Positions 51,285 through 59,610 of a stretch of 64,000 bases of DNA are shown in pieces; within the stretch, counting starts at the first letter, position 1; each line of letters starts with the position of its first letter. A model generated the notes under the pieces. It was not told the DNA's origin, did no database searches, and saw nothing but the letters and a program-made list of their open reading frames with translations. This DNA comes from Ornithinimicrobium avium (GTDB taxonomy: Bacteria > Actinomycetota > Actinomycetes > Actinomycetales > Dermatophilaceae). The translations under genes and the position numbers were made by a program. The stretch lies in assembly GCF_003351765.1 (NCBI RefSeq), contig NZ_CP031229.1, positions 310,001 through 374,000 of the forward strand, read 5' to 3'.

Positions 51285-52051
51285 GCGCTCCTTACGGCGG
51301 TGGCGCGCGACCAACGGCCCCGGGGCACGGGACCCTCGACGGGCGTGCCGTCATACCGACCCTGCTGGCGGCGGTGGACGTCGCCGGCGGGCGGGCGGTG
51401 CAGGTCGTCGACGGCGACGACGACCCGCTGAGGGTGGCGCTGGGCTGGGTGGCGCAGGGCGCCCGCTGGATCCACCTGGTCGACCTCGACCGGGCCTACC
51501 GCCGCGGCTCGGACCTGCCGCTGCTGACCCACCTCGTCGCCGCGCTGCCCGTGCCGGTGCAGCTCTCCGGCGGGCTCGACCGCCCCGAGGTGGTCGACCA
51601 GGCCCTCGCCACCGGTGCCCGCCGGATCAACCTCGCCGTCACCGCGCTGCGCGACCCGGGATGGGTGGCCGGGCTGCTCCGCGAGCACGGGGACCGCGTC
51701 GCGGTCGGCATCGACGTGCTCGGGGACCGGGTCGTGGCCCGCGGCTCGGGCGAGGACCTCGGTCCGGTGCAGGAGGTCGTGGCCACCGCCCGAGCAGCCT
51801 TCCTCGACGAGCGGCCCGGCGCCTACGTGGTCGCCGACGCCAGGCGCGACGGCCGGCGCACCGGGGCCGACCTGCGGCTGTTCCGCGGCCTCGTCGAGGC
51901 GCTGGGGGCGCCCGTCGTCGCCTCCGGCGGCGTCGCCACGCTGGCGGACCTCGTCGCGCTGCGCACCGTGGGGGTCTCCGGCATCGTGCTGGGCTCGGCG
52001 CTCTACCATCGTGCCTTCACCCTGACCGAGGCGCTGGAGGTGCTCGGATGA
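51281..52051 (+). CDS. priA: Phosphoribosyl isomerase A (HisA/PriA)
   Basis: 256 residues from GTG 51281, overlapping the previous stop. IPTLLAAVDVAGGRAVQVVD carries the catalytic Asp at the start of the barrel, WVAQGARWIHLVDLDRA, VPVQLSGGLDRPEVVDQALA, VAVGIDVLGDRVVARGS with the second Asp, and VVASGGVATLADLVALRTVG. It isomerises the ProFAR intermediate in histidine synthesis; in actinobacteria PriA often also does the TrpF step. No other his genes are nearby here. It overlaps the SseB gene by four bases. Confidence 0.9.
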   Translation: MSAPYGGGARPTAPGHGTLDGRAVIPTLLAAVDVAGGRAVQVVDGDDDPLRVALGWVAQGARWIHLVDLDRAYRRGSDLPLLTHLVAALPVPVQLSGGLDRPEVVDQALATGARRINLAVTALRDPGWVAGLLREHGDRVAVGIDVLGDRVVARGSGEDLGPVQEVVATARAAFLDERPGAYVVADARRDGRRTGADLRLFRGLVEALGAPVVASGGVATLADLVALRTVGVSGIVLGSALYHRAFTLTEALEVLG

Positions 52052-52836
52052 CGCACCGCTTCAGCGGCCACGACCCGGCGGACGGGCACGACACGGCCGG
52101 CGTCCCCTGGCGCAGGCGCACGCTCACCGGGACCGGTTTCGACGGCGACACCGGGCAGGCCGACGCCACGCTCGCCCGGCTTCTGGGGGAGATCGCCGAC
52201 GGGGACAGCCCCGACCCCGACCCGGCCGAGCTCGTCGCAGCCGTCTCGCGCGCCCGGCTGGTCGTGGGCATCGTCGCGGTGCCCGGGGAGATCGACGACT
52301 CCAGCGGCATCCCCGCCGACGCGTCCAGCGACATGGCCTCGGTCACCCTCGTGGCCCCGGACGGGCAGCGTGCGCTGCCGGCGTTCACCAGCACCGCGGC
52401 GCTGGCCGAATGGAACGACCGGGCCAGACCCGTGCCCGTCACCGCCCAGCGCGCGGCCCTCGCGGCCGTCCAGGAGGGGTGCGAGGTGATCCCCCTCGAC
52501 CTGTCCGCCCCGCCCGGACCGCCGGCCTACACGCTGCGACCGTCGATGGTGTGGGCGCTGGCCACGGCCCGGCCGTGGGTGGCCGCGCACGAGGACGCGC
52601 ACGTCGCCGCCGCCGTCGCGGCCGCCGTCGCGCCTGAACCGGCGGTCGACGCCCACGAGCTGGAGCCCGGTGCCACCGACCCCCAGGCCCTTCAGGTCTG
52701 CCTGGCGCTGCGGCCCGGCCTCAACCAGGACCAGGTGCAGTCCCTGGTCACGCGGGTGGGGGAGCGGATCGCCGCCGACGGCGAGGCTCGGGCGCGCATC
52801 GACGCCCTCGCCTTCCGCCTGCGTCCGGCCGGCTGA
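52048..52836 (+). CDS. SseB family protein
   Basis: 262 residues from ATG 52048, overlapping the previous stop. DATLARLLGEIADGDSPDPD, ARLVVGIVAVPGEIDDSSGI, DMASVTLVAPDGQRALPAFT and STAALAEWNDRARPVPVTAQ fit the actinobacterial SseB-domain family. The C-terminal half (VWALATARPWVAAHEDAHVA) is less conserved. Function is unknown. It ends an operon that began at 50622, and a terminator follows. Confidence 0.82.
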   Translation: MTHRFSGHDPADGHDTAGVPWRRRTLTGTGFDGDTGQADATLARLLGEIADGDSPDPDPAELVAAVSRARLVVGIVAVPGEIDDSSGIPADASSDMASVTLVAPDGQRALPAFTSTAALAEWNDRARPVPVTAQRAALAAVQEGCEVIPLDLSAPPGPPAYTLRPSMVWALATARPWVAAHEDAHVAAAVAAAVAPEPAVDAHELEPGATDPQALQVCLALRPGLNQDQVQSLVTRVGERIAADGEARARIDALAFRLRPAG

Positions 52837-52909
52837 GCGCCGAGGCCCGCGCGCGGCGCGCAAGCACCTCGCCGACCTCGGGCGCACCGCCCGTCCCGTC
52901 CGGACGGCA

Positions 52910-52942
52910 GCGGCCCCGCACCGGGGTCCGGTGCGGGGCCGC
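52910..52942. terminator. Strong hairpin between convergent sseB and catalase genes
   Basis: GCGGCCCCGCACCG (52910-52923) is fully complementary to 52929-52942, with a five-base loop. It separates the sseB-family and catalase genes, which read toward each other, and can serve both. Confidence 0.85.
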
Positions 52943-52980
52943 CGGGTGAGGTGCGCGAGGCGCGCCACCGCATACCCGGG

Positions 52981-54567
52981 TCAGCGGTCGCCGGCCACCC
53001 TGTCGTCCTCCTGCTCACGCAGGGAGCTGGCGGACCCGGTGTCCTCGTGCGTGACCCCCGGGACGGTCACCTCGATCTGGGCCTTGGCGGCCGCCTCGAT
53101 CCGCTCGCCGACCTCCTGGTCGATGTTGCGCCAGTACTCGTAGACCCTCTCGCGGATCTGCGGCTCCACGTCCGGCATCATCCCGGCCACCGTCTGCACC
53201 AGGCGTTCGCGGACAGTGTCGTCGTAGACCTCGCGCACCAGGGTGCCCGGCTGGCCGAAGTCGTCGTCGTCGGCGCGCAGGTCGTAGGCCTGGCGCACCA
53301 GCTCGCCGTCGGCCTCCCAGCCGTTCTCCACCGGCCCGACCTCGTCGGACCAGGGGCGACCGTAGGAGTTCGTCACGTAGGTCGGCTGGCTGCCGGAGTG
53401 CAGGTAGGCCATCGGACCGTCGAACTGGTAGGCGTTGACGCGGACCTTGGGCTGGTTGACCGGCAGGTGGGTGAAGTTGGCGCCGATGCGGTGCCGCTGG
53501 GCGTCCGGGTAGGAGAACACGCGCGCCAGCAGCATCTTGTCCGGCGAGACGCCGGTGCCGGGGACCTGGTTGGACGGGCTGAACGCGGCCTGCTCGATCT
53601 GGGCGAACCAGTTCTGCGGGTTGCGGTTCAGCGTCATCCTGCCCACCGTGTGCAGCGGGTAGTCCGCGTGCGGCCAGACCTTGGTCAGGTCGAACGGGTT
53701 GTAGCGGTAGGTCTTGGCCTCCTCGTAGGGCATGACCTGGACCTTGAGGGTCCAGCTGGGGTGCTCGCCCCGCTGGATCGCCTCGAAGAGGTCGCGGCGG
53801 TGGAAGTCCGCGTCGCTGCCTGCCAGCTCGGTGGCCTCCTCGTTGGTGAGGTTCTCCACGCCCTGGTCGCTGTGCCAGTGGTACTTGACGAAGAAGCGCT
53901 CGCCCTCGGCGTTGACCCACATGTAGGTGTGCGAGCCGTAGCCGTTCATGTGTCGCCAGGTCTTGGGCAGACCGCGGTCGCCCATGAGGTAGGAGACCTG
54001 GTGGGCGGTCTCGGGGTTGTGGGTCCAGAAGTCCCACTGCATGTTCGGCGAGCGCAGGCCGCTGTCGGGCAGTCGGCGCTGGGAACGGATGAAGTTGGGG
54101 AACTTCATCGCGTCGCGGACGAAGAAGATCGGCGTGTTGTTGCCGACGATATCCAGGTTGCCCTCCTCGCTGTAGAGGCGCACCGAGAAGCCGCGGACGT
54201 CCCGCCAGGTGTCGGGGGAGCCCTGCTCCCCGGCGACGGTGGAGAAGCGCACGAGCACCTCGCTGGAGGCCCCCGGCGCGAAGGCGGCGGCCTTGGTCCA
54301 GGCGGAGACGTCCTCGGAGACCTCGAAGACGCCGAACGCGCCCGAGCCCTTGGCGTGGGGCAGCCGCTCCGGGACCTTCTCCCGGTGGAAGCTGGCGAGG
54401 TTCTCCACGAGGGCGACGTCGTGCAGCAGCAGCGGGCCGTTGGCACCCACGGACAGGCTGTTGCGGTCGGAGTCGTTGGGGGCGCCGTTGCTCAGGGTCG
54501 AGCCGGCGGGGGCGGCACCGTCCGCGCCGTGCTCGGCGTTGACGTAGCCAGGTTGGGTGTCGGTCAT
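52981..54567 (-). CDS. katA: Monofunctional heme catalase
   Basis: 528 residues from ATG 54567, preceded by GGAGAAGG. VPERLPHAKGSGAFGVFEV has the catalytic His, DIVGNNTPIFFVRDAMKF the Asn, and RVFSYPDAQRHRIGANF the proximal heme Tyr. These define a typical small-subunit catalase that dismutates hydrogen peroxide. It lies directly downstream of fur with a four-base overlap, so Fur-type control is likely. Confidence 0.95.
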   Translation of the reverse strand: MTDTQPGYVNAEHGADGAAPAGSTLSNGAPNDSDRNSLSVGANGPLLLHDVALVENLASFHREKVPERLPHAKGSGAFGVFEVSEDVSAWTKAAAFAPGASSEVLVRFSTVAGEQGSPDTWRDVRGFSVRLYSEEGNLDIVGNNTPIFFVRDAMKFPNFIRSQRRLPDSGLRSPNMQWDFWTHNPETAHQVSYLMGDRGLPKTWRHMNGYGSHTYMWVNAEGERFFVKYHWHSDQGVENLTNEEATELAGSDADFHRRDLFEAIQRGEHPSWTLKVQVMPYEEAKTYRYNPFDLTKVWPHADYPLHTVGRMTLNRNPQNWFAQIEQAAFSPSNQVPGTGVSPDKMLLARVFSYPDAQRHRIGANFTHLPVNQPKVRVNAYQFDGPMAYLHSGSQPTYVTNSYGRPWSDEVGPVENGWEADGELVRQAYDLRADDDDFGQPGTLVREVYDDTVRERLVQTVAGMMPDVEPQIRERVYEYWRNIDQEVGERIEAAAKAQIEVTVPGVTHEDTGSASSLREQEDDRVAGDR

Positions 54568-55097
54568 TCCTTCTCCTTCTTCTCGGTCTTCCTCGGGGTC
54601 TGCTCGTGGGGGTCCTGCTCGCGGGTCGTCCCCGGGCCGTCGGCCGCCCGGCAGGCGGCGCACCGGCCCCAGAAGATCACCTCGGCCTCGTCGACCGCGA
54701 AGCCGGCCGCCTCGGGCCGGGAGGCGTCGAGGCAGGGCGGGCTGCCGGTCGTGCAGGGGACGTCGCGGATCGTCCGGCACTCCCGGCACACCACGTGGTG
54801 GTGGTTGTCTCCGCGGTCGAGCTCGTAGCGGGCCGCGGACTGACCGGGCTGCAGGCGTCGCAGGAGACCGGCCGCGGTGAGCGCGGTCAGGACGTCGTAG
54901 ACGCCCTGGACGGACACTCCCGCGGTGCGCTGCCGGGTGCGCTCCAGCACGGTGGAGACGTCCGCGTGCGGGTGCTCGGCCACGACGTCGAGCACCGTGA
55001 GACGCGGCACGGTCACGCGCAGGCCGACATCACGGAGGAGCTGCTCGGGGGCGGAGGCGGACCGTGCCGCACGCTGCCGCTCCGTCGTCCTGACCAT
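54564..55097 (-). CDS. furA: Fur-family regulator (FurA/CatR type)
   Basis: 177 residues. A winged helix reads LRDVGLRVTVPRLTVLDVVA and VSVQGVYDVLTALTAAGLL. The metal region has NHHHVVCRECRTIRDVPC and a second CAAC (CxxC). The C-terminal tail is highly charged (EKKEKE). Coupled to the catalase gene, it probably senses peroxide or iron and represses its own operon. It starts 22 bases downstream of a perfect palindrome. Confidence 0.92.
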   Translation of the reverse strand: MVRTTERQRAARSASAPEQLLRDVGLRVTVPRLTVLDVVAEHPHADVSTVLERTRQRTAGVSVQGVYDVLTALTAAGLLRRLQPGQSAARYELDRGDNHHHVVCRECRTIRDVPCTTGSPPCLDASRPEAAGFAVDEAEVIFWGRCAACRAADGPGTTREQDPHEQTPRKTEKKEKE

Positions 55098-55119
55098 GGC
55101 CTCATTGCAGCACGTTTTC

Positions 55120-55132
55120 TTGAACAGTTCAA
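55120..55132. promoter_or_regulatory. Palindrome upstream of furA-katA, candidate Fur operator
   Basis: TTGAACAGTTCAA is a perfect 6-1-6 palindrome, AT-rich, 22 bases before the furA start, where a promoter should lie. FurA/CatR proteins in actinobacteria bind AT-rich inverted repeats upstream of their catalase operons, so this is the likely autoregulatory site. Confidence 0.6.
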
Positions 55133-55305
55133 ATCTTTGGGCGGTGCACCCGCCCCTGGAGGCGCCGTGGAGGGCTCAGGTATGAGGGGGGCAAGGAGCA
55201 GGTAAGGACTTGGTCAAGAGCCTTGAGGGAGCCTGGATGCCGGGGTAGGTTGCGGAGGCGACGCCGGGGGACCTGCCTCCGGTCCGGGGGAGGTGAGTGA
55301 CACAG

Positions 55306-55887
55306 ATGGCGGTCCAGGTCTCGGACGACATGGGTGCCGGTGAGGAGGGGGAGGTGCTCAGCGGGGTCGGGGGCGCGGTGTCGCTCATCCCCGCCGTCGG
55401 TGCTGCGTCCGGAGCGCTGGTGGTGCTGATGTCCGCGTGCTCGGTGGAGGGGCTGCGCACGCTGGCCACCGCCTGGGCGGGCCCCGTCCTGGTCGTGGGG
55501 TCGGTGGAGGAGGCGCGCGCCGTGCTGGGGACGGCCGCTCCCGCGGACCGGACGACGGAGCCCGCGACCGGTCCCGGGCCCACCCTGCTGCTGGACGAGG
55601 ACCGCCGGGTGGTGGGGGACGGACGCTCCGAGGTGCCGCTCACCCCGCTGGAGTTCGACTTCCTCGTGGCGCTCAGCTCCGACCCGGGGCGGCTGCGCAC
55701 GTTCGAGGAGCTGCAGCACGAGGTCTGGGGGACACCGCACATCGGCGACGTCACCCAGGTGCACTCGCTGGTCAAGCGGCTGCGGCGCAAGCTCCGGCGG
55801 CTCGACCTGCCGGTCCGGCTGCAGGCGGTCCGCGGGATCGGGTTCCGGTTGGTCCGCCCGGCACGGCTGACCCCCGTCCGCCGCTGA
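55306..55887 (+). CDS. Winged-helix (OmpR/PhoB-type) DNA-binding protein without receiver motifs
   Basis: 193 residues from ATG 55306; GTG 55297, just after GGGGGAGG, is an alternative. The C-terminal 95 residues are a PhoB-type winged helix: DRRVVGDGRSEVPLTPLEFD, FLVALSSDPGRLRTFEELQH, EVWGTPHIGDVTQVHSLVKR, LRRKLRRLDLPVRLQAVRG. The N-terminal 90 residues lack recognisable receiver-domain phosphoacceptor residues, so it is an orphan regulator, perhaps related to Actinobacterial stress regulators. Its target is unknown. It precedes infC. Confidence 0.75.
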   Translation: MAVQVSDDMGAGEEGEVLSGVGGAVSLIPAVGAASGALVVLMSACSVEGLRTLATAWAGPVLVVGSVEEARAVLGTAAPADRTTEPATGPGPTLLLDEDRRVVGDGRSEVPLTPLEFDFLVALSSDPGRLRTFEELQHEVWGTPHIGDVTQVHSLVKRLRRKLRRLDLPVRLQAVRGIGFRLVRPARLTPVRR

Positions 55888-55916
55888 CGACGCCGGGATC
55901 ACCCGGGGCGGTCTGC

Positions 55917-56176
55917 TACCATGGAGGACGACCAGCCGGGTGCTCCGCGTGCCCGGTGTGCAAGAGGGGCTCCTCGCTCCCACCCGCGCCGGCCTCCGGG
56001 TTGCCGGGTCTCCAGGTGGGTCCCGGTTCCGGCCGGGGCCGCGGTATGAGGTGGCGCGAGCCACGACATACCCGTCCGGCGGGTCTGGACGTCCTGGTGG
56101 TGAAGGCCTCTTGCGCACCTCGTGCCAGGAGGCCTTTCTGGTGCCCGGGTCACCACGACAGACGAAGGAGCAGCAC
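55917..56176 (+). promoter_or_regulatory. Structured infC leader with -10 hexamer and attenuator-like hairpin
   Basis: TACCAT (55917-55922) is a good -10 hexamer. The leader then runs about 240 bases without a gene. At 56103-56113 AAGGCCTCTTG can pair with CAGGAGGCCTT (56126-56136), one G-U pair, followed by TTT, an attenuator-like hairpin about 40 bases before the start. The infC-rpmI-rplT operon is autoregulated through leaders in several bacteria, by IF3 or L20. Which acts here cannot be told. Confidence 0.65.
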
Positions 56177-56842
56177 ATCAGCGAGCCTCGCATCAACGAC
56201 CGCATCCGTGTTCCGGAGGTGCGGTTGGTAGGCCCCAACGGAGAGCAGGTCGGCATCGTGCGCGTCGAGGACGCGCTGCGGCTGGCTGCCGAGGCCGACC
56301 TCGACCTGGTCGAGGTCGCCCCGATGGCCCGCCCCCCGGTGGCCAAGCTCATGGACTACGGCAAGTACAAGTACGAAGCTGCGATGAAGGCGCGTGAGGC
56401 CCGGAAGAACCAGGTCAACACGATCATCAAGGAGATCAAGCTCCGCCCCAAGATCGACGCGCACGACTACGGCACCAAGAAGGGCCACGTCGAGCGCTTC
56501 CTCAAGGGCGGCGACAAGGTCAAGGTGACGATCATGTTCCGCGGCCGCGAGCAGTCGCGCCCCGAGCTGGGCTTCCGGCTGCTGCAGCGCCTCGCCGAGG
56601 ACGTCGCCGAGCTGGGCCACATCGAGAGCCAGCCCAAGCAGGACGGCCGCAACATGGTCATGGTGATCGGACCGGCGAAGAAGAAGACGGCCGTGCGCCA
56701 GGAGAAGAAGCGCGACGCCGAGCGCGCCCGGAGCGGCGCGGACGAGACCGACGCCGACCACGACGAGACCCACGACGAGGTCGAGCTGACCGAGGACCGG
56801 ACCGCTCAGGAGAGCACCGAGCAGACCACCGAGCAGGCCTGA
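56177..56842 (+). CDS. infC: Translation initiation factor IF-3, apparent AUC start codon
   Basis: 221 residues. The first residues ISEPRINDRIRVPEVRLVG begin with ATC at 56177, six bases after GAAGGAG (56164-56170), and no ATG, GTG or TTG gives the expected start. infC uses AUU or AUC starts in many bacteria as the basis of IF3 autoregulation. VEVAPMARPPVAKLMDYGKY, KYEAAMKAREARKNQ and IMFRGREQSRPELGFRLL are IF-3 N and C domains. A long acidic C-terminal tail (about 35 residues, DETDADHDETHDE) is typical of actinobacteria. It is first in the infC-rpmI-rplT operon. Confidence 0.93.
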   Translation: MSEPRINDRIRVPEVRLVGPNGEQVGIVRVEDALRLAAEADLDLVEVAPMARPPVAKLMDYGKYKYEAAMKAREARKNQVNTIIKEIKLRPKIDAHDYGTKKGHVERFLKGGDKVKVTIMFRGREQSRPELGFRLLQRLAEDVAELGHIESQPKQDGRNMVMVIGPAKKKTAVRQEKKRDAERARSGADETDADHDETHDEVELTEDRTAQESTEQTTEQA

Positions 56843-56908
56843 GCGCCGGCCGGCCGGCTGCCCAGACACACCCCGCCCCCGGGCGCGAGCAACATAAGGA
56901 GATCGGCC

Positions 56909-57103
56909 ATGCCGAAGATGAAGACCCACAGCGGAGCCAAGAAGCGCTTCCGCGTCACCGGCTCCGGCAAGGTGATGCGTCAGCGCGCGCGCCACGTCCA
57001 CAAGTTCCAGGAGCGCCCGGCCCGCCAGGCCCGCCGCCTCGTGAACGACGTGGTGGTCGCCAAGTCCGACGTCCGCAAGGTGAAGAAGATGCTCGGCCTC
57101 TGA
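56909..57103 (+). CDS. rpmI: Ribosomal protein L35
   Basis: 64 residues. MPKMKTHSGAKKRFRVTGSG begins the family signature; it ends with KVKKMLGL and is highly basic. AAGGAGAT is 6-10 bases upstream of the ATG. It lies between infC and rplT as in nearly all bacteria. Confidence 0.98.
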   Translation: MPKMKTHSGAKKRFRVTGSGKVMRQRARHVHKFQERPARQARRLVNDVVVAKSDVRKVKKMLGL

Positions 57104-57153
57104 GCCGGCACCTTCTCCCACCCCTTCCCCAGCACTAGTACAAGGAGAATCAC

Positions 57154-57540
57154 GTGGCACGCGTGAAGCGGGCGGTCAACGCCCACAAGAAGCGCCGGGT
57201 CGTCCTGGAGCGCGCCAGCGGCTACCGCGGGCAGCGCAGCAGGCTCTACCGCAAGGCCAAGGAGCAGGTCACCCACTCGCTGGTGTACAGCTACAACGAC
57301 CGTCGCAAGCGCAAGGGTGACTTCCGTCGCCTGTGGATCCAGCGGATCAACGCCGGCGCCCGCGCCAACGGCATGACCTACAACCGCTTCGTGCAGGGCC
57401 TGAAGGCCGCCGGTGTGGAGGTGGACCGCCGGATGCTCGCCGAGCTCGCGGTCAGCGACGCAGCCGCGTTCACCGCGCTCGTGGAGCTGTCCCGCGCCAA
57501 CGTCCCCGCGGACGGCGCCAAGGCCGAGTCCGCGGCCTGA
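57154..57540 (+). CDS. rplT: Ribosomal protein L20
   Basis: 128 residues from GTG 57154, with AAGGAG upstream. ARVKRAVNAHKKRRVVLERA, SGYRGQRSRLYRKAKEQVTH, YSYNDRRKRKGDFRRLWIQR and the C-terminal half NRFVQGLKAAGVEVDRRML match L20. It binds 23S rRNA and represses its own operon in many bacteria. Confidence 0.98.
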   Translation: MARVKRAVNAHKKRRVVLERASGYRGQRSRLYRKAKEQVTHSLVYSYNDRRKRKGDFRRLWIQRINAGARANGMTYNRFVQGLKAAGVEVDRRMLAELAVSDAAAFTALVELSRANVPADGAKAESAA

Positions 57541-57577
57541 GCCGCCGACGCGACCGGCCGCCTCGACGCCCCGGCGC

Positions 57578-58402
57578 ATGACCGCCGACCGCCCCCCGCT
57601 GCTGAGCAACCCTCGCAGCGAACGGGTCCGGCTGGTCGCCGCGCTGGGGCGTCGTGCTGCCCGTGACAAGCAGGGCCTCTTCCTGGTGGAGGGCCCGCAG
57701 GCCGTCCGCGAGATGCTCCGGTATGCCGTGCACGCCGCCGAGGTCGTCTACCTCACCCCGGCGGCGGCGCGACGGCATACCGAGATCGTGGCCGCCGCCC
57801 GGGAGGGTGGCGTGCGGACCCAGGAGTGCACCGACCAGGTGCTGGCCGCGCTCGCCGACACCGAGCACCCCCAGGGGGTGGTCGCCGTCGCCCGGCCGGT
57901 CGACGTCCCGCTCGCGCAGGCGCTGGACGCCGTGGCGGCCGACGGGTTCGCGGTGGTGCTGACGCACGTCCGGGACCCCGGCAACGCCGGGACCGTCCTG
58001 CGGGGAGCAGACGCGTTCGGGGCCTCCGCGGTGCTCGTCAGCGCCGCCTCGGTCGACGTGCACAACCCCAAGGTGGTGCGCTCGACCGTCGGCTCGCTGT
58101 TCCACCTCCCGGTGAGCACCGGCACACCGGTCCCCGAGCTGCTGGGTGCCTGCCGGGAGCGCGGCATCCGGCTGCTGGCCGCCGACGGCGCAGGATCCAC
58201 GACGCTGCCCGAGGTCGACCTCACCGGGCCGCACGCCTGGGTCATGGGCAACGAGGCCTGGGGCCTGGACCCGGGGGTGCTCGCGCTGTGCGACGAGGTC
58301 GTCTCGATCCCGATCCAGCGGGCGGAGTCGCTCAACCTGGCGATGGCCGCCACCGTGTGCCTGCACGCGTCCGGGGCGGTGCGCGCGGAGCGCCGCTCGT
58401 GA
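57578..58402 (+). CDS. tsnR: SpoU/TrmH-family RNA 2'-O-methyltransferase
   Basis: 274 residues from ATG 57578. An N-terminal substrate-binding domain (RAARDKQGLFLVEGPQAVRE) precedes the SPOUT domain with VVLTHVRDPGNAGTVLRGAD, VDVHNPKVVRSTVGSLFHL, AWVMGNEAWGLDPGVLALCD and IPIQRAESLNLAMAATVCL, the knotted SAM site. Order after rplT matches Rv1644. It modifies rRNA or tRNA; the exact site is unknown. Confidence 0.9.
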   Translation: MTADRPPLLSNPRSERVRLVAALGRRAARDKQGLFLVEGPQAVREMLRYAVHAAEVVYLTPAAARRHTEIVAAAREGGVRTQECTDQVLAALADTEHPQGVVAVARPVDVPLAQALDAVAADGFAVVLTHVRDPGNAGTVLRGADAFGASAVLVSAASVDVHNPKVVRSTVGSLFHLPVSTGTPVPELLGACRERGIRLLAADGAGSTTLPEVDLTGPHAWVMGNEAWGLDPGVLALCDEVVSIPIQRAESLNLAMAATVCLHASGAVRAERRS

Positions 58403-58515
58403 CCTCGCTCCTGGCGCAGGTCGGCGGGCGCGGCCGACGGCGGACCGTCCGCGGCACCGGCACGGACGGCAATCCCCGTCGTGGGCACCGGCCACCGTTG
58501 CCTAGACTTGCGCAG

Positions 58516-59610
58516 GTGTCCGGACCCAACACCAACTACGACCCCGTCGAGGTCGCCGCCCTGGAGCCGCAGGCCATCGAGGCCGACGTGGCCGTCGCCC
58601 TGACCGCGATCGCCGCCGCCACCTCCCTCGAAGAGCTGAAGTCGGCGCGCCTGGCCCACGCCGGCGAGAAGTCCCCGCTGGCGCTGGCCAACCGCGAGAT
58701 CGGCGCGCTGCCGCCCAGCGCCAGGGCCGAGGCGGGCAAGCGCGTCGGGCAGGCCAGGGGTCGCGTCAACCAGGCCCTCGCCGCCCGCCAGGGCGAGCTG
58801 GAGGCCGAGCGCGACGAGCGGATCCTCGTCGAGGAGGCGATGGACCTCACGGCCGTGCCCGCCCGTCGGCCGCTGGGCAGGCGCCACCTGCTCTCCGTCA
58901 CCGCCGAGCGGATGGCCGACGCCATGGTCGCCCTGGGGTGGGAGATCGCCGAGGGCCCGCAGGTCGAGGCCGAGTGGTTCAACTTCGACGCGCTCAACTT
59001 CGACAAGGACCACCCCGCCCGGCAGATGCAGGACACCTTCTTCGTCGAGCCGGCCGACGCGGGCCTGGTCCTGCGCACCCACACCTCCCCGGTGCAGGCG
59101 AGGGCGCTGATCGAGCGCGGGGTGCCGCTCTACGTCGCGGTGCCCGGGCGGACCTTCCGCACCGACGAGCTCGACGCCACGCACACGCCGGTCTTCGCCC
59201 AGCTCGAGGGCCTGGCGGTCGACGAGGGCCTCACGATGGCCCACCTCAAGGGCACCCTGGACCGGCTCGCCGAGGCGATGTTCGGCCCCGGCATCACCAG
59301 CCGGCTGCGCCCCTCCTTCTTCCCCTTCACCGAGCCCAGCGCAGAGATGGACTTCCGCTGCTTCGTCTGCCACGGCGAGGACCCCGACTGCCGCACCTGC
59401 GGCGGGACCGGCTGGATCGAATGGGGCGGCTGCGGCATGGTCAACCAGAACGTGCTGCGCGCCTGCGGCGTCGACCCGGACCGTTACCAGGGCTTCGCCT
59501 TCGGGATGGGCATCGAGCGCACCGCCATGCTGCGCAACACGGTGGCCGACATGCGCGAGCTGATCGAGGGCGACGTGCGCTTCAACGCGCAGTTCGGGAT
59601 GGAGGGCTGA
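58516..59610 (+). CDS. pheS: Phenylalanine-tRNA ligase alpha subunit
   Basis: 364 residues from GTG 58516; TAGACT seven bases upstream suggests a leaderless message. The N-terminal helical hairpin precedes the class II core: MQDTFFVEPADAGLVLRTHTS (motif 2 area), FFPFTEPSAEMDFRCFVCHG and FGMGIERTAMLRNTVADMRE (motif 3). A Cys-rich stretch (CFVCHGEDPDCRTCGGTGW) resembles a zinc knuckle found in many bacterial PheS. It stops in a TGATG overlap with pheT. Confidence 0.96.
   Translation: MSGPNTNYDPVEVAALEPQAIEADVAVALTAIAAATSLEELKSARLAHAGEKSPLALANREIGALPPSARAEAGKRVGQARGRVNQALAARQGELEAERDERILVEEAMDLTAVPARRPLGRRHLLSVTAERMADAMVALGWEIAEGPQVEAEWFNFDALNFDKDHPARQMQDTFFVEPADAGLVLRTHTSPVQARALIERGVPLYVAVPGRTFRTDELDATHTPVFAQLEGLAVDEGLTMAHLKGTLDRLAEAMFGPGITSRLRPSFFPFTEPSAEMDFRCFVCHGEDPDCRTCGGTGWIEWGGCGMVNQNVLRACGVDPDRYQGFAFGMGIERTAMLRNTVADMRELIEGDVRFNAQFGMEG

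Noticed and set aside
47382..51314. A 1310-codon frame opposite glnA2/glnE, and a 1327-codon frame opposite aceE (29226-33209)
   Set aside because: They are long only because high-GC coding DNA rarely contains stops in antisense frames; they have Arg/Pro/Gly-rich sequence, no domains, and sit opposite certain genes.
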